Assembly (NCBI RefSeq): GCF_937616625.2
Contig: NC_065575.1
Coordinates: 6,455,501 to 6,519,500 of the forward strand
Direction of reading: 5' to 3'
Source: Mercurialis annua
Lineage: Eukaryota; Streptophyta; Magnoliopsida; Malpighiales; Euphorbiaceae
Length of the DNA: 64,000 nt
Positions 10,147 to 21,227 of the stretch are shown piece after piece; position 1 is the first letter of the stretch; each line of letters starts with the position of its first letter. The notes beneath the pieces are model-generated. The model saw nothing but the letters and a program-made list of their open reading frames with translations, ran no database searches and had not been told where the DNA came from. Both the position numbers and the translations under genes were made by a program.

Positions 10147-12331
10147 ACAAGGATGCATGACTTGGGCACTGAGTATGTTGCGCAACGCAGAGATCTCGTC
10201 AGCATTGCAGCATAAGAGAGAGTTGGTTTATGGGCAGCTCAATGAGTAATTTGAAGGTCTGATTGTCTTTTTGTTCTAAGCTAAGTTAAGCTTCTTTCGT
10301 TTTGTGTGAATGAAAGATGTATATATTTGGTAGGCTAAAAACCAAATATTCCTCCAGAGAGTTTGAAATTTGAAAGAATCAATAGCACCAAAGTATAGAA
10401 CCTGCAAATGTGACTTTGTCATGTTATTCATTTACTTTTCCGTTTACCCTAATATCTTTCTGTGGATCATATATTTAGGGTTTGTTTCAGTGATTAAAAG
10501 ATCATATTGGACCGGCCGGTTGAACTGGTTGAACAGAACTGGACATGACAGCTGCCTGGTCCAACTTACACAAAAGTTGGAAATACGGTCCGATTGGATT
10601 GGATCAGATTGAAAGAATTATCCGATGGTTGAATTGACAGTTCAAATGATTAGACCATCAAGAACATGCAAAGCCTATTTTCAATGTAAAATTTGTTGAA
10701 CCAGTTGAACCGGTAGTTGAACTGAACACCGGTAGCCTTACAGGTTCGGCCATCTATTTGATTTTTAAAATACTGATTTGTGCAGTTTAAGTAAACCAAA
10801 CACAATCATATTTCCTTATAAATGAATTTTATAAAATTTTACGAAATTTATATAAACCAAGGACACCATTAATATTTTCTTTCTCAAGCTCTGAGCTAAT
10901 TGCAAATTTCAGTTTACCAAACTATTTAGCTATAAAAAAAAAACTCTCTGAAAAATAGTCAATTTTGAATTATTGATATAATGCAGCAATTATATCAGTT
11001 CCCACATTCGATTAATACTAAGCAAAAGTGTATAAAAATAATGATTTAAATCAATATCTATGTGTAGGTCACGCCATGCCATTTCATGAAATAATAGAAA
11101 TATCGTACCAACTTGATAGTAAAATATTAGAATGAATGGGTCATTCTTTAATTAGTGCATACGTTCGTGTAGGGTTGGGATCATTTTTGGTGTCATTATA
11201 TGGATTACTTGCAATTTGGGATTCTATGAGCCATGCCCCACTAACAGATACTTCTCTTGTCCAATATACATTCTCCAATCAATAGGGCAATCAAATACTA
11301 TTTACACTTTGGCTAAAATAAAAGTCAAGATTCTAATTCAATCCCTTTCTAGTTATATGCTAATCTTGTCAAAATATTAGTATCAATTAGTTTGTATTGG
11401 ATAATAATTCTTTTTATTTATCATCAAGTGTCCTGAATGGATTTTAACTATAAAACCGTACCTTTAACCCTTTAATATTCAGCAATGTGCTTTGATTAAT
11501 GAACTCTTCTCTATGCCTATTATTACTATTACTCCACATATCAAATTTCTTTCCTCCTTATTTTCTATATCCATAAATTTTTTTATAACATTTTCATAAT
11601 TTTTTATATCAAATTTTAAAAAAAAATATAACGATTTCATAACTTTTGGATAACATTTTTATAATTATTTTTCATGGATAAAGTTTTATTTTATTAGATT
11701 TACTTATCTCCTAGGTTTTTCATAAGGTTTTTATTTTCATATTTCATTAGTAATAAAATATGACTATCTTTGTAATTGTTTTATAATTTTTGATAGGTAA
11801 CCAAATAGTTTAGTGTTGACCAATTAATGGATATAGAAAATATGAAGAAAAGAAAGAGAATAACTTTTTTAGTCTAAAGTTAGAATGCTACAAGAACATC
11901 CACAAGAATTTCATTTTTTATTTGATTTTGAAGACTAATCACTTTTATAGGTGGGATTTAGTTGAAAGAAAGGAAATCCAACATTATATGTCAAATAAAT
12001 ATTGCTATTGAATGATTGAATATTAGTGTGACCCCAAACACAGGCTTATTTGATATTAAAATATAAACTTAAAAATTTAATTGACTAAAATAATTTATTT
12101 GATCGTAAAATACAAATTTAAAAATTTAATTAATCCAAAAAATTAAAATATATTAATTTGATTTCGAAACACAAATTTAAGAGCTGAATTTACTCTTTAT
12201 CTTTATTTGATTTTGATAAATAATGACTTTTATAAGTGGGTTGTTTATACTTAATTGAAAGGGAGGAAATCCAATATCAGATATCAAATAATTTTGCAAT
12301 TAAATAATTGAATGTTTGTATGAAAGAGGCA
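10147..12331. other. Intergenic DNA: 3' flank, inverted repeat, AT-rich tandem duplication
   Basis: The 3' flank of the DUF2431 gene runs to about 10370. Bases 10516-10535 (CCGGTTGAACTGGTTGAACA) are inverted almost perfectly at 10694-10713, the stem of a ~200-bp GC-richer repeat whose CCGGTT motifs recall the hAT element at 12340. From 10760 the DNA is AT-rich without ORFs. Bases 11917-12033 and 12203-12321 are diverged direct copies (both contain TTATTTGATTTTGA and GGAAATCCAA). Between them are three ~50-bp units around TATTTGAT (about 12048, 12096 and 12153). Confidence 0.5.
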
Positions 12332-13061
12332 ATAGCCTCTAGAGCTGGTCATAGGCCGGGTCAGTTCGTGAACCGGCCCGGTGAAATCCGATCTGAAATC
12401 GGTTAAATTTGAAACCAGACTAAAACTGGCTCGGAATCGTCGAAAGACCGAATTTGGACCGGTTCTAAATTTTTTGAATTGTAAACCAGCGGTTCTGGAT
12501 CGAAACCAACGGTTTAAAAGTCGAACACCGTCGATAAAAATTATTTAATTTTAATATATTTATATATATATCATATTATATTTTATACTTATATTTATAT
12601 ATATTATATTATATTATTTATTATATATAATATTAAGTTAAATTTTCAATCAAATTATACTTTTTTATTTTTAAACTCTCTATTTTTTTACTGTTATATA
12701 AAGTTAATATAAATAATATATATATTCTTTTAGTGTAATATAATTAAACAAATTCTTAGTTAGTTTTTTGGTTAATATAATATTAAGAAATTTGTTTTAT
12801 TTTATTATTTTATATAATATTATTTCTGAATGTTATTTTATATTTGAATTACACTTTTTAACTTTTAGTAATTAAATTTTAATTTTATTTATTTTTTTTT
12901 TTCAAACCGCTCGGAATCCAGAACCAGAACCGGTCGGGTCCGAACTGGCCCAGAACCGTCCCTTAAATGGGCCCGAGCCGATTCTATTTTTTTGAACCGG
13001 AACCTACCAGTTTCAAACCGAAACAGGTGGGTTTTGAACCATGGCCAGCTCTAATAGCCTC
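12332..13061. mobile_element. Non-autonomous hAT-type element, 714 bp, 8-bp TSD
   Basis: ATAGCCTC occurs at 12332-12339 and 13054-13061, a perfect 8-bp target duplication. The element (12340-13053) begins TAGAGCTGGTCATAG and ends with the inverse, CCATGGCCAGCTCTA. The subterminal 150 bases on each side are rich in ACCGGTT/AACCGG motifs, while the centre (12540-12895) is almost pure A/T. There is no transposase ORF. The 8-bp duplication, short TIRs and subterminal motif clusters are the usual hAT pattern. Confidence 0.87.
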
Positions 13062-13783
13062 ACATACATACCAAGTAAAGTATTCTAATTTAAAAACCGA
13101 ACACTGACTACTAACATAACTATATCCTACTCTCTAAAAAAACATAATTATATCCTACTTTTATTACAAAAACAATCAATAATAGCTCCAAAAATCAATT
13201 TTGGCTCTAGGGTCTCATCCCTTCCTTCTTCTTCTCCGGCCTAACTCCGGTCATATGCTACATTTCCCTTCTTGTTTTCTTCCCTTCTATCTCCCTCCTG
13301 ACATACCTGATCTCCTAAAACCTTTTCCCTAGTCAAAGACAGTTATCCTTGCTATCCTTCGCAACCTTGAAATGATAACTATTCCCTGTGTTCAATATGT
13401 TTCCCACACTCAACCATCTGCCTACCTTAAAACCTGTCAACCTTTTCAACATTCTAAACCCTGGTGTCCCATCCATCCCATCCATCCCTTCTCTTAACCA
13501 AAGGATCTTCTCAAGCTTAAACACAGTGGATAGACCAGAAGTTTTTCATATGCTCCTCTTGATATATCTTCTCATACCTAGTCCGCTCTATAAAAGGATC
13601 ACAACCTTCAACAGCATCAACCACAAACCCATATTCTTCTCCCTTAACCCTACTCTTCTTATTCCAGACAAGCTTCACCTATCAAGTCTTTATTACTTCC
13701 TCAAACACTTCATCATAACTATTGTCTGCAGACTCTAACAAACCACCATATTTATTTCTAATCATTTTTCCTCTTCACACATC

Positions 13784-15676
13784 ATGTCTCAAGAACAAGC
13801 CATAATTAATGAACTCTCACTCCACGCCTCTAAACTCCATGTGTCGGAACCTACCCTTCAGCTGGTTAATGAGGATATGGGGGACCAGCTAGCCCTCGTG
13901 GGCAAATTTTGGGGAACCAAATCCTTCCACCCTAAGATTGTCAAGGATACGCTCATCAAATCATGGAAAGCCTTTCATGGGCTAACTGTGAAAAAGGACG
14001 TTTCGAACGTGTTCACTTTTTATTTCAAGCGACGAGAAGACATGGAGCGTGCATGGATCAGACGACCATGGTGCCTAAGCAACAATTTGCTGGTTCTACA
14101 ACGATGGGCTCCAAATATAGCCCTGGAAAATATCGATTTCTGTCACTCTCCTTTTTGGATTCATGCTGCGGGTCTCCCTGCAAACCAAATTTCCAAACGC
14201 AATGCTGCGAGGATTGGCAAGCTTTTTGACGAACTTATTGAGGTAGATACTAAGGATAATTTTGAAGGAGCTCTCTGTGGAACCATGCGGCTAAGAGTCT
14301 TGGTGAATATAACCAAACCTTTTAACAAGGGTTTCTTTACGACTGATATCAATGGTGACCAGACTTGGGTTCGTTTTATGTACGAGAGAATGCCCGATTT
14401 CTGTTTTAGATGCGGTATTATGGGCCATTATCCAGAAGAATGTAAGCTCAGGAGAAGGGAAAATACCCAGATTGGAGTTCCAGACTACAGTCTAGCAATG
14501 AGAGTGGGGTTCCACCTGAGATACGATACAACCATACTGCATGGACGAGCTGCTACGTTGCATGGCCAAGCAAACCTCACTCGGCAAGGAAGTAGGGGTA
14601 ACCCAGCCCTAATGATCAAACCAGCTGCAGAAGGACCAAGTCAAACACAAGCCTTTAACCAGTGGATAGATCGTGGCAAGCAGAAAATTACAAAAAATCC
14701 GGTAAGTGATCTTTTTCACTTTGAAAGATACGAGGCACCTGCAAGTTGGGATCTACATTTAGCAAACAACAACACTACACCTACCAGCCCCAACCCTAAC
14801 CAGTCCATTCCCATGATAGTTGCAAAAAAACCGGCTAGTCAAACTAAAAGCTTACCTCCTTTACCTGACACCACAGTACATCCTCAGAAAGCTGCAGTCC
14901 CTAAACACTATGATGTTGTAAAAGTATGCAAAGCCTTAGAAGCCTCCAAAAACCAACCAACGGTCATCACTAGCCCATCCACATATCAGAAAATTCAACT
15001 TGACCCTAGGGTTTTCTCCTCTCATCCAGATCTATCTACTGGTCCTTCAAGTGGTGTCCTATGCAACTCCCGTATTCTGGAGGAACTTGGCCTTCTACAC
15101 ATGTTCATTCGCCATAAAGACAAACAAAACCCAACTCCTTCACTTACTACTCAAACAACGATCATCAAACCAACTGCTCAACGGGGATCCATTCCTTCTG
15201 GCTTCAACAATGCTCGCCTTCCACCAAGCAACCACATCCCAGTCACCAACTTCCCTAATACCAACTCTCAACAGTCCCTCACCATTCCACCACCACCACC
15301 ACCTGCCCCTACCAAAACCTCTGACCAGATAACATCTATCCCTCCACCTCCACCCTTTCATGCTCTCCACGCTAACCCTTCTGTCCCTCAGCATCCGGTG
15401 GGAGATTATTCCCGCCAACCTGCACCTACTCCTCCGTCGTTGAGGACTCGTAAAAAAGCTGCTGCCCGTCAACAAAGACCCACTATACCTCACTATGAAG
15501 GTGAGCTTATCCCCAATTCAGTTGCTTTGCGAGCCCTGGATGAAGTATCTTTTGACAACTTCTCTAAACGGGGTAGGGAAGATGATGATCTTGGTAATGC
15601 TAAGAAACAATGTGTTGCTCCAAAATCCAATTTGGTGGAGGGTACCAGCCATAGTGGTCCCCCCAAGGATATATGA
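13784..15676 (+). CDS. LINE ORF1: DUF4283 / CCHC zinc-knuckle RNA-binding protein, intact
   Basis: 630 codons. The N-terminal domain (about residues 35-160) is the DUF4283 fold usual in plant LINE ORF1 proteins, with the tryptophan-rich stretch WIRRPWCL. It is followed by a CX2CX4HX4C zinc knuckle at C207, C210, H215 and C220. The rest is proline-rich and low-complexity, including runs of consecutive prolines near residues 504-510 and 526-531. It ends with a short charged region. The likely role is binding element RNA in the ribonucleoprotein. Its TGA stop overlaps the ORF2 ATG as ATGA (15673-15676), so ORF2 may be translated by termination-reinitiation. No internal stops are seen, unlike ORF2. 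Confidence 0.9.
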   Translation: MSQEQAIINELSLHASKLHVSEPTLQLVNEDMGDQLALVGKFWGTKSFHPKIVKDTLIKSWKAFHGLTVKKDVSNVFTFYFKRREDMERAWIRRPWCLSNNLLVLQRWAPNIALENIDFCHSPFWIHAAGLPANQISKRNAARIGKLFDELIEVDTKDNFEGALCGTMRLRVLVNITKPFNKGFFTTDINGDQTWVRFMYERMPDFCFRCGIMGHYPEECKLRRRENTQIGVPDYSLAMRVGFHLRYDTTILHGRAATLHGQANLTRQGSRGNPALMIKPAAEGPSQTQAFNQWIDRGKQKITKNPVSDLFHFERYEAPASWDLHLANNNTTPTSPNPNQSIPMIVAKKPASQTKSLPPLPDTTVHPQKAAVPKHYDVVKVCKALEASKNQPTVITSPSTYQKIQLDPRVFSSHPDLSTGPSSGVLCNSRILEELGLLHMFIRHKDKQNPTPSLTTQTTIIKPTAQRGSIPSGFNNARLPPSNHIPVTNFPNTNSQQSLTIPPPPPPAPTKTSDQITSIPPPPPFHALHANPSVPQHPVGDYSRQPAPTPPSLRTRKKAAARQQRPTIPHYEGELIPNSVALRALDEVSFDNFSKRGREDDDLGNAKKQCVAPKSNLVEGTSHSGPPKDI

Positions 15677-18600
15677 AGATTCTGAGCTGGAATTGTCAGG
15701 GTGTGGGGAATCCCCTGACATTCCACAACCTCAAAGGGATCACCAAGACCCATTCTCCCGACGTAGTCTTTCTATCCGAGACCAAGAATAAAGAATCAGT
15801 AGTTAAAAAGTTTCTTCGCAAAGCAGGTTTCAGAGACATGTTGATGCAAGATCCTATTGGAACTGCCGGTGGTTTGGCTGTGGGATGGAAGACTAGTTGT
15901 AATGTTATCCTTATTAGCTCTAGTAGTTTTTATTTTCATTGTACTCTCCTGAATAGTGATGACAATTGTATCTGGAACTTCATTGGAATCTATTTGGCTG
16001 TTTCTTACTCTGAGCGTACACAACAACTTGTTTTCCTGCAAAATTATTGTCTAAATCTGAATGGCCCTATTCTGCTAGGAGGTGATTTTAATTGCATTTG
16101 CAGCAATGAAGAGAAAAAAGGAGGAGGACCTTTCAACTCCAGAACAGCTGAAACCTTTCATTCTTTCATTTTAGACTCCAACTTAGTTGATTTGGGGTTT
16201 AAGGGCTTTCCGTTCACATGGAATAATAGGAGGGAGAGAGCAGCTAATATTATGCTTCGGCTAGACAGATTTTTAGCTTGTTTCGACTGGCTTTCAAGAT
16301 ACCCCAAAGGAACTGTTCTACACCTAGAAGAGCTAGGATCGGATCACAGGCCCTTGCTTCTCGATTCGGCTCCTAAGGACAAACGAGCAAAGCGTCGATT
16401 TTATTTTGATCAAAGATGGAAAGGAAATGAGGAAGCTCAAAACATAGTCTTTCAGTCATGGGCAACGGGAGATACCTCAGAAACAAACCACCTTGCAAGA
16501 GTTTCGCAGAAACTTAAAGGTTGCAAACAAAACCTTAACCATTGGGCAAGATCGAGGAGATTCAATGCTAGCCGAAATATCAAGACTCTTAATACTCAGA
16601 TTACCAACCTACATCAACAGGGTTTTGAGCAACATTCAAGTGAAATAAAAAGTTTAGAACTCCATTTAGCTGATGAATGTCGTAGAGAAGAGATTTTCTG
16701 GTCCCAAAAGGCGAGGATAAATTGGTTGAACTCTGGAGATCGCAACACAGCGTATTTCCACTCAACAGTTGTACAAAGGAGGAAGCGCAACAATATTACA
16801 CAATTGCACAACAGTAATGGCTCATTATGCACATCAGAAAATCAGGTTGTTGACATCGCAACTGACTATTTTCGAAATATCTACTCATCGTCCAACCCCT
16901 CGGATATCAACATAGCCTTGTCAGGTATGGAAAGAAAGGTAACTCCAGCAATGAATGCCAATCTAACAAGACCAGTTACAGAAAGAGAGATCAAAAAGGC
17001 TGTTTTTGACATTAATCCGACCAAGGCTCCGGGGCAAGATGGATTGACGGGGCTGTTTTTTCAGACCTATTGGGAGACCATCAAGACTGACATTTGTGCC
17101 TCAGTTCGAGAATTCTTTTCAGGCGGTATCCTACCCCGCAGCTTGAACCATACAACAATTACTTTAATACCAAAAGTCCTCTCACCCTCTACTATGGCTG
17201 ATCTAAGGCCAATCAGTCTTTGTCCGGTCTTTTACAAAATCATTTCTAAAATCCTCACCAATCGGTTACAGCCACTTATGCCACATATCATCGGCGAGCA
17301 ACAAAGCGCTTTTGTAAAAGGGAGAAACATCTCGGATAACATTTTGCTAGCTCACGAAGTAACCCATCACTTGAACACAAGAAGAGGAACATCGAAATTT
17401 GAATTGGCTCTCAAACTCGATATGAGCAAGGCATACGAGAGAGAGTCGAATGGTGTTTTATCAAAAGAGTACTTCGCAAATTGGGTTTCCACCACTCATT
17501 CGTTGGACGATGAGTTGTATATCGTCGGTTACATACTCCCTTATTTTCAATGGGTCCTCGTATGGATTCATCAAGCCAAAAAGAGGCCTTCGCCAAGGCG
17601 ACCCTCTGTCACCCTTTTTATTTCTTTTCTGTGCAGATTGCTTCTCCTCCTTGCTGCTTCAGGCTGAACGACAAAACGATATTGCTGGCGTGAAAATTTC
17701 TCTCAGAAGTCCAAGCATCTCTCATCTACTTTTCGCCGATGATTCATTGCTATTCTTCCAAGCAACCGAGAGAGAAGCGCACAAGGTGGCAGATATTATT
17801 AGACTTTACTCAAGGGCATCAGGTCAGGAAGTAAATTTAACAAAATCATCCATTCTATTCAGCCGAAATACTCCTCCTGCGGTGAGAACAAATCTGGCAA
17901 CAATTCTAAGTGTTACGAGCATTGGCGGTCAGGATAAATATCTTGGCATTCCGGCCCTTATTAACAAATCCAAGGTCGAGACCTTTAGAGAAGTTAACTT
18001 GCGGGTAAAACAGAAAGTGGCAAGTTGGAAAGGGTGTTTGCTATCATATGGAGGATGGGAGGTGCTTATAAAGAGTATTGCCACGGCGGTTCCGGTTTAT
18101 TCAATGTCATGTTTTTTGCTTCCAAAGACCGTTCATAGAGCAATCAACAGTACCATATCCAATTTTTGGTGGGGAAGACGAAATGAAGAAAGAAAAATCC
18201 ACTGGATCTCTTGGCGCAAAATGTGCCTCCCTAAGGAAGCCGGGGGATTGGGTTTCAGAGATTTGGAGCATTTTAACTTAGCCTTACTCGCTAAACAAGG
18301 GTGGCGCATCTTGACGCAACCAGAATCCTTAATTGCACGCGTCCTCAAAGGAAAATATTTCCCTAACGGTTCCTTTATGGAAGGTCGGCCTCACTATAAC
18401 AGTTCTTGGGCGTGGCGAAGTCTTTTACAAGGTAGAAAGGTGCTTCAAACAGGTATAAGATGGCAAGTTCGTTCCGGGACCTCGATAGACATCCTAAGAG
18501 ACCCATGGATCCCAACAAACAATTCTTTCACAGTGGCCCCATCTACAATCCTCCCACCTAACATTCGCCGAGTCTCGGACTTAATGCTGCCCGATAAAAC

Positions 18601-19777
18601 ACAATGGGACACTTGCTTGATCACATCCATCTTCGATCCATCTGAGGCCAATGACATTCTGAATATCCCTATCAGTATAACGGGACAAGGCGACAGATTA
18701 GTGTGGCACCATTCGAAAACAGGTCTTTTTACAGTTAAGTCGGCATATCATTCCTCTTTTCAAGCTTCTCCTAGATATGATGTTAATCCTCAAACGAATG
18801 CCTCCTGGAAGTACATCTGGAAATTGAAGCTCCCCCCAAATATTAAATGCTTTCTTTGGAAAGGCCTTCGCAATGGACTGGCTTGTAATGCAAACATCTA
18901 TAAACGACTTCCAGAGAGATCCTACCTATGTCCGAGATGCAATCATTCAGAGTCTCTCGAACACTTATTTTTTCTATGCCCTTTTGCTGAAACCATATGG
19001 CTGGGTTCTGAGTTACAACACGCGTTAGCCAACCTGCCGAAACAGTCTTTTACTGAGCTTTGGTCACTATTGTGTGTTACACTGACTACATCTGTTGATG
19101 GTTTGGAGAAATTGTCAATATTTGTTTGGACCTTATGGGCAATTTGGAGGGCATGAAATGCCTTAATCTTCCAACAGGAGGATAGCAATCCCGTCTTGGT
19201 CCTTACGGAAGCTTCAAAATTAAAGCAAGAATTCGACTTGGCAGCCCTCTCTCGAGCCTCTCGGTATCGTCGACCTCCTGCTAGCTCGCAAACAACTCAG
19301 GTTCCTTCTTGGTTTCCTCCTCCAACTTCTTTGCTGAAATTTAACTTCGATGGTGCATATCGGGTATTAACAAATCAAGGGGTTGGAGGTTGTGTTGTAC
19401 GAAATAGTCAAGGGAAACCTATCTCTTCATGCACACAGCTGTTTAATCACATTACTTCACCGGCTATGATTGAAGCCTTAGCCCTCCGAGAGGCAATTCA
19501 ACTGGCGGTTCGTCTCCAAGTAAGAAACCCAATTTTCGAAGGTGATGCAAAGAATATCATTGATGCTATGCGCTCCGATGCTCCCATTAACATGGATTGT
19601 GAAGTTATTTTGGATGATTGCAAAGCTATTAGTAGAAGTCATGGCTTTAGTTGTTTTAATTTTGTATCTAGACATTGTAATGGGGTGGCTCATTCGATAG
19701 CCCAAAAAGCCCTTAGAGAACCGCATTTTTGTAATAATTCTCTAGCCCAATTAACGTGGCTAGATTCGAGACTGTAA
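15673..19777 (+). pseudogene. LINE ORF2: endonuclease, reverse transcriptase and RNase H, disrupted
   Basis: The first segment (15673 to about 17440) holds an APE-type endonuclease: SWNCQGVG, LSETK, GGDFNCI and SDHRPLLL in order. It continues with the start of the reverse transcriptase (TKAPGQDGL; LRPISLC; LALKLDMSKAY). Between about 17430 and 17530 the coding frame passes through all three phases. One change is an extra dinucleotide in a GAGAGAGA run (17437-17446), and a second disruption lies near 17500-17510. The frame resumes in the ORF starting 17450, with LRQGDPLSPFLF and the catalytic FADD (near 17740), and a cysteine-containing zf-RVT region (YLCPRC, near 18925). A TGA at 19154-19156 stands where relatives have Arg (CGA), a CpG-type transition. 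After it the same frame runs to TAA at 19777 with the RNase H domain (FNFDGAY; EALALREAI; EGDAKNI). No active enzyme is expected from this copy. Confidence 0.9.
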
Positions 19778-19837
19778 TAGTCGATTATCAATGAAGATAT
19801 TATATCTTTCCGGGAAAAAAAATCAATAATAGCTCCA

Positions 19838-21227
19838 CAAATTTAAGGGTTTCAATAAATTGAAGTCTAATAATTTTTATTATTAAAAAATTCAATATTA
19901 AATAAAGTACTTCGAAAGAGACACTTGATAAAAAAAATATGTGTAAATTGCACAACAAATAAATTTGCTTCCTTTATTTATAATAAATGACTATTAAATT
20001 AGTTAATTTTTAAATTGAATCATAAAATTATTTATTATAAAAAAATATTTAAAATATACTAGCTAAAATCATTTTAAATTTTTAAATGAATATTTAACTA
20101 AATGGACTATTAAAAAACTGGAGAGAGTATAAAATTATAGTGTATAATCTTAATAAAAAGAAATAAAATTAGAGTTCATAAAATAATTTAATAATGTATA
20201 TTTTAAAAATAAAAGACAATTCATTTTTTTAAATGATAGATTTTAAATAGTCTAATATTATAATAAAAGTAATAATTTATAATAATATCAGTTAATAAAA
20301 CTATTAAAATTTAGTTTAATATATTAGGATTACTCATTTAATATCCAGATTCAATGATTTTATTAAATAGAATTATCAAGTCAAGTATCACTAAAATCAA
20401 AATTAAACCAGTTATTAAATGAGCTTCAAAATTTCAAATTCGAATTAATTTATCGAGTCGAATTTTGAATAGCTTTTGAGCGAAATCGACTCGCTTACAT
20501 CATAGTGTCTCTTTTAAAATATTTTAAGATACAATTCATTTTACTATAAAAAAAATTAATTAGAATTTTACATATCATAATCCATAAACAATGGATTTTT
20601 TTTTCAAATTCCAAATTAATCAAACCATTAAGGAAACCCTTATGCAAAATATAATCTTCCCCATCTTCCTCTTTTGGTACACCAAGAACAAGATACTTTG
20701 CGTCAAAGCACAAAAAATTAACCAAAAGAAAAGAAAACACAAATCCTTTTTCTTTCTTACAAGCCATCACCTCTCAAACACGCACACAATCTCTTATTAA
20801 TGTATTACAAACAAACCAAAATCATTTAATTTAGTCACTTTACTCCCAATTCGTCACCACTCTTCTTCTCCATTAAAAAGTACAGTTCAAGCCATTCCCA
20901 ACAAACACAACACCAATGGAGTAAAGCAAAGCAAAGCAAATAAAACTAACAAGTAATCAAAAGGGTACTCATAAATTACAATTATCATCGATACAATCAA
21001 TACAAGATCGAATTTTTTTCATCTGGGTAGTGCTAAAATAGTGATATACTGTGAGTAGAGAAGAATTTAGGAACTGGGTGTTGATTTTTGGTTAGTGGGT
21101 ATTGATTATATGATTTGTATGAGTAATAATAATAGGCAATCTGGGAAAGGCGAGTGCGTATTTGTTGGACGGGAGAATATTCGACTGTATCAATGAGATT
21201 ACATCAGCTGCTTTTGCTTTTGCGAGA
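19838..21227. other. AT-rich intergenic DNA and 5' region of the BTB gene
   Basis: Bases 19838-20500 are strongly A/T-rich with no ORF. ORFs at 20495-20800 on both strands are A/T-driven and share no protein feature. From about 20850 the composition changes to CT-rich, then a short AGCAAAGCAAAGCAAA run (20926-20941), consistent with the leader of the BTB gene. An in-frame upstream ATG at 21162 would add 22 residues to the BTB protein. Confidence 0.45.

Larger units (their letters stand above)
13174..19837 (+). mobile_element. Full-length L1-type LINE with 17-bp target-site duplication
   Basis: AATCAATAATAGCTCCA is present at 13174-13190 and 19821-19837. The element body is 13191-19820 and ends in a short A run (19815-19820) after a 3' UTR of about 40 bases. 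The order is a 5' UTR of about 590 bases (pyrimidine-rich), ORF1 13784-15676, ORF2 15673-19777. The perfect long TSD shows target-primed integration that is not very old. Two frame disruptions and one in-frame stop inactivate ORF2. ORF2 carries endonuclease, reverse transcriptase, a zinc-binding region and a C-terminal RNase H, the plant L1 layout with RNase H. The 116-codon ORF at 13388-13738 in the 5' UTR has low-complexity content and is probably chance. Confidence 0.93.

Noticed and set aside
10370..10612. 80-codon ORF after the DUF2431 gene
   Set aside because: Runs from 3' flank into an inverted repeat, with no protein motif.
13388..13738. 116-codon ORF upstream of LINE ORF1
   Set aside because: Low-complexity pyrimidine-rich 5' UTR with no domain. 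An opposite-strand ORF of similar quality overlaps it.
15140..15493. 117-codon minus-strand ORF with a tryptophan run
   Set aside because: Antisense of the proline-rich part of LINE ORF1, a composition artefact.
20495..20800. Opposing ORFs of 91 and 69 codons
   Set aside because: A/T-driven, overlapping on both strands, with no recognisable feature.
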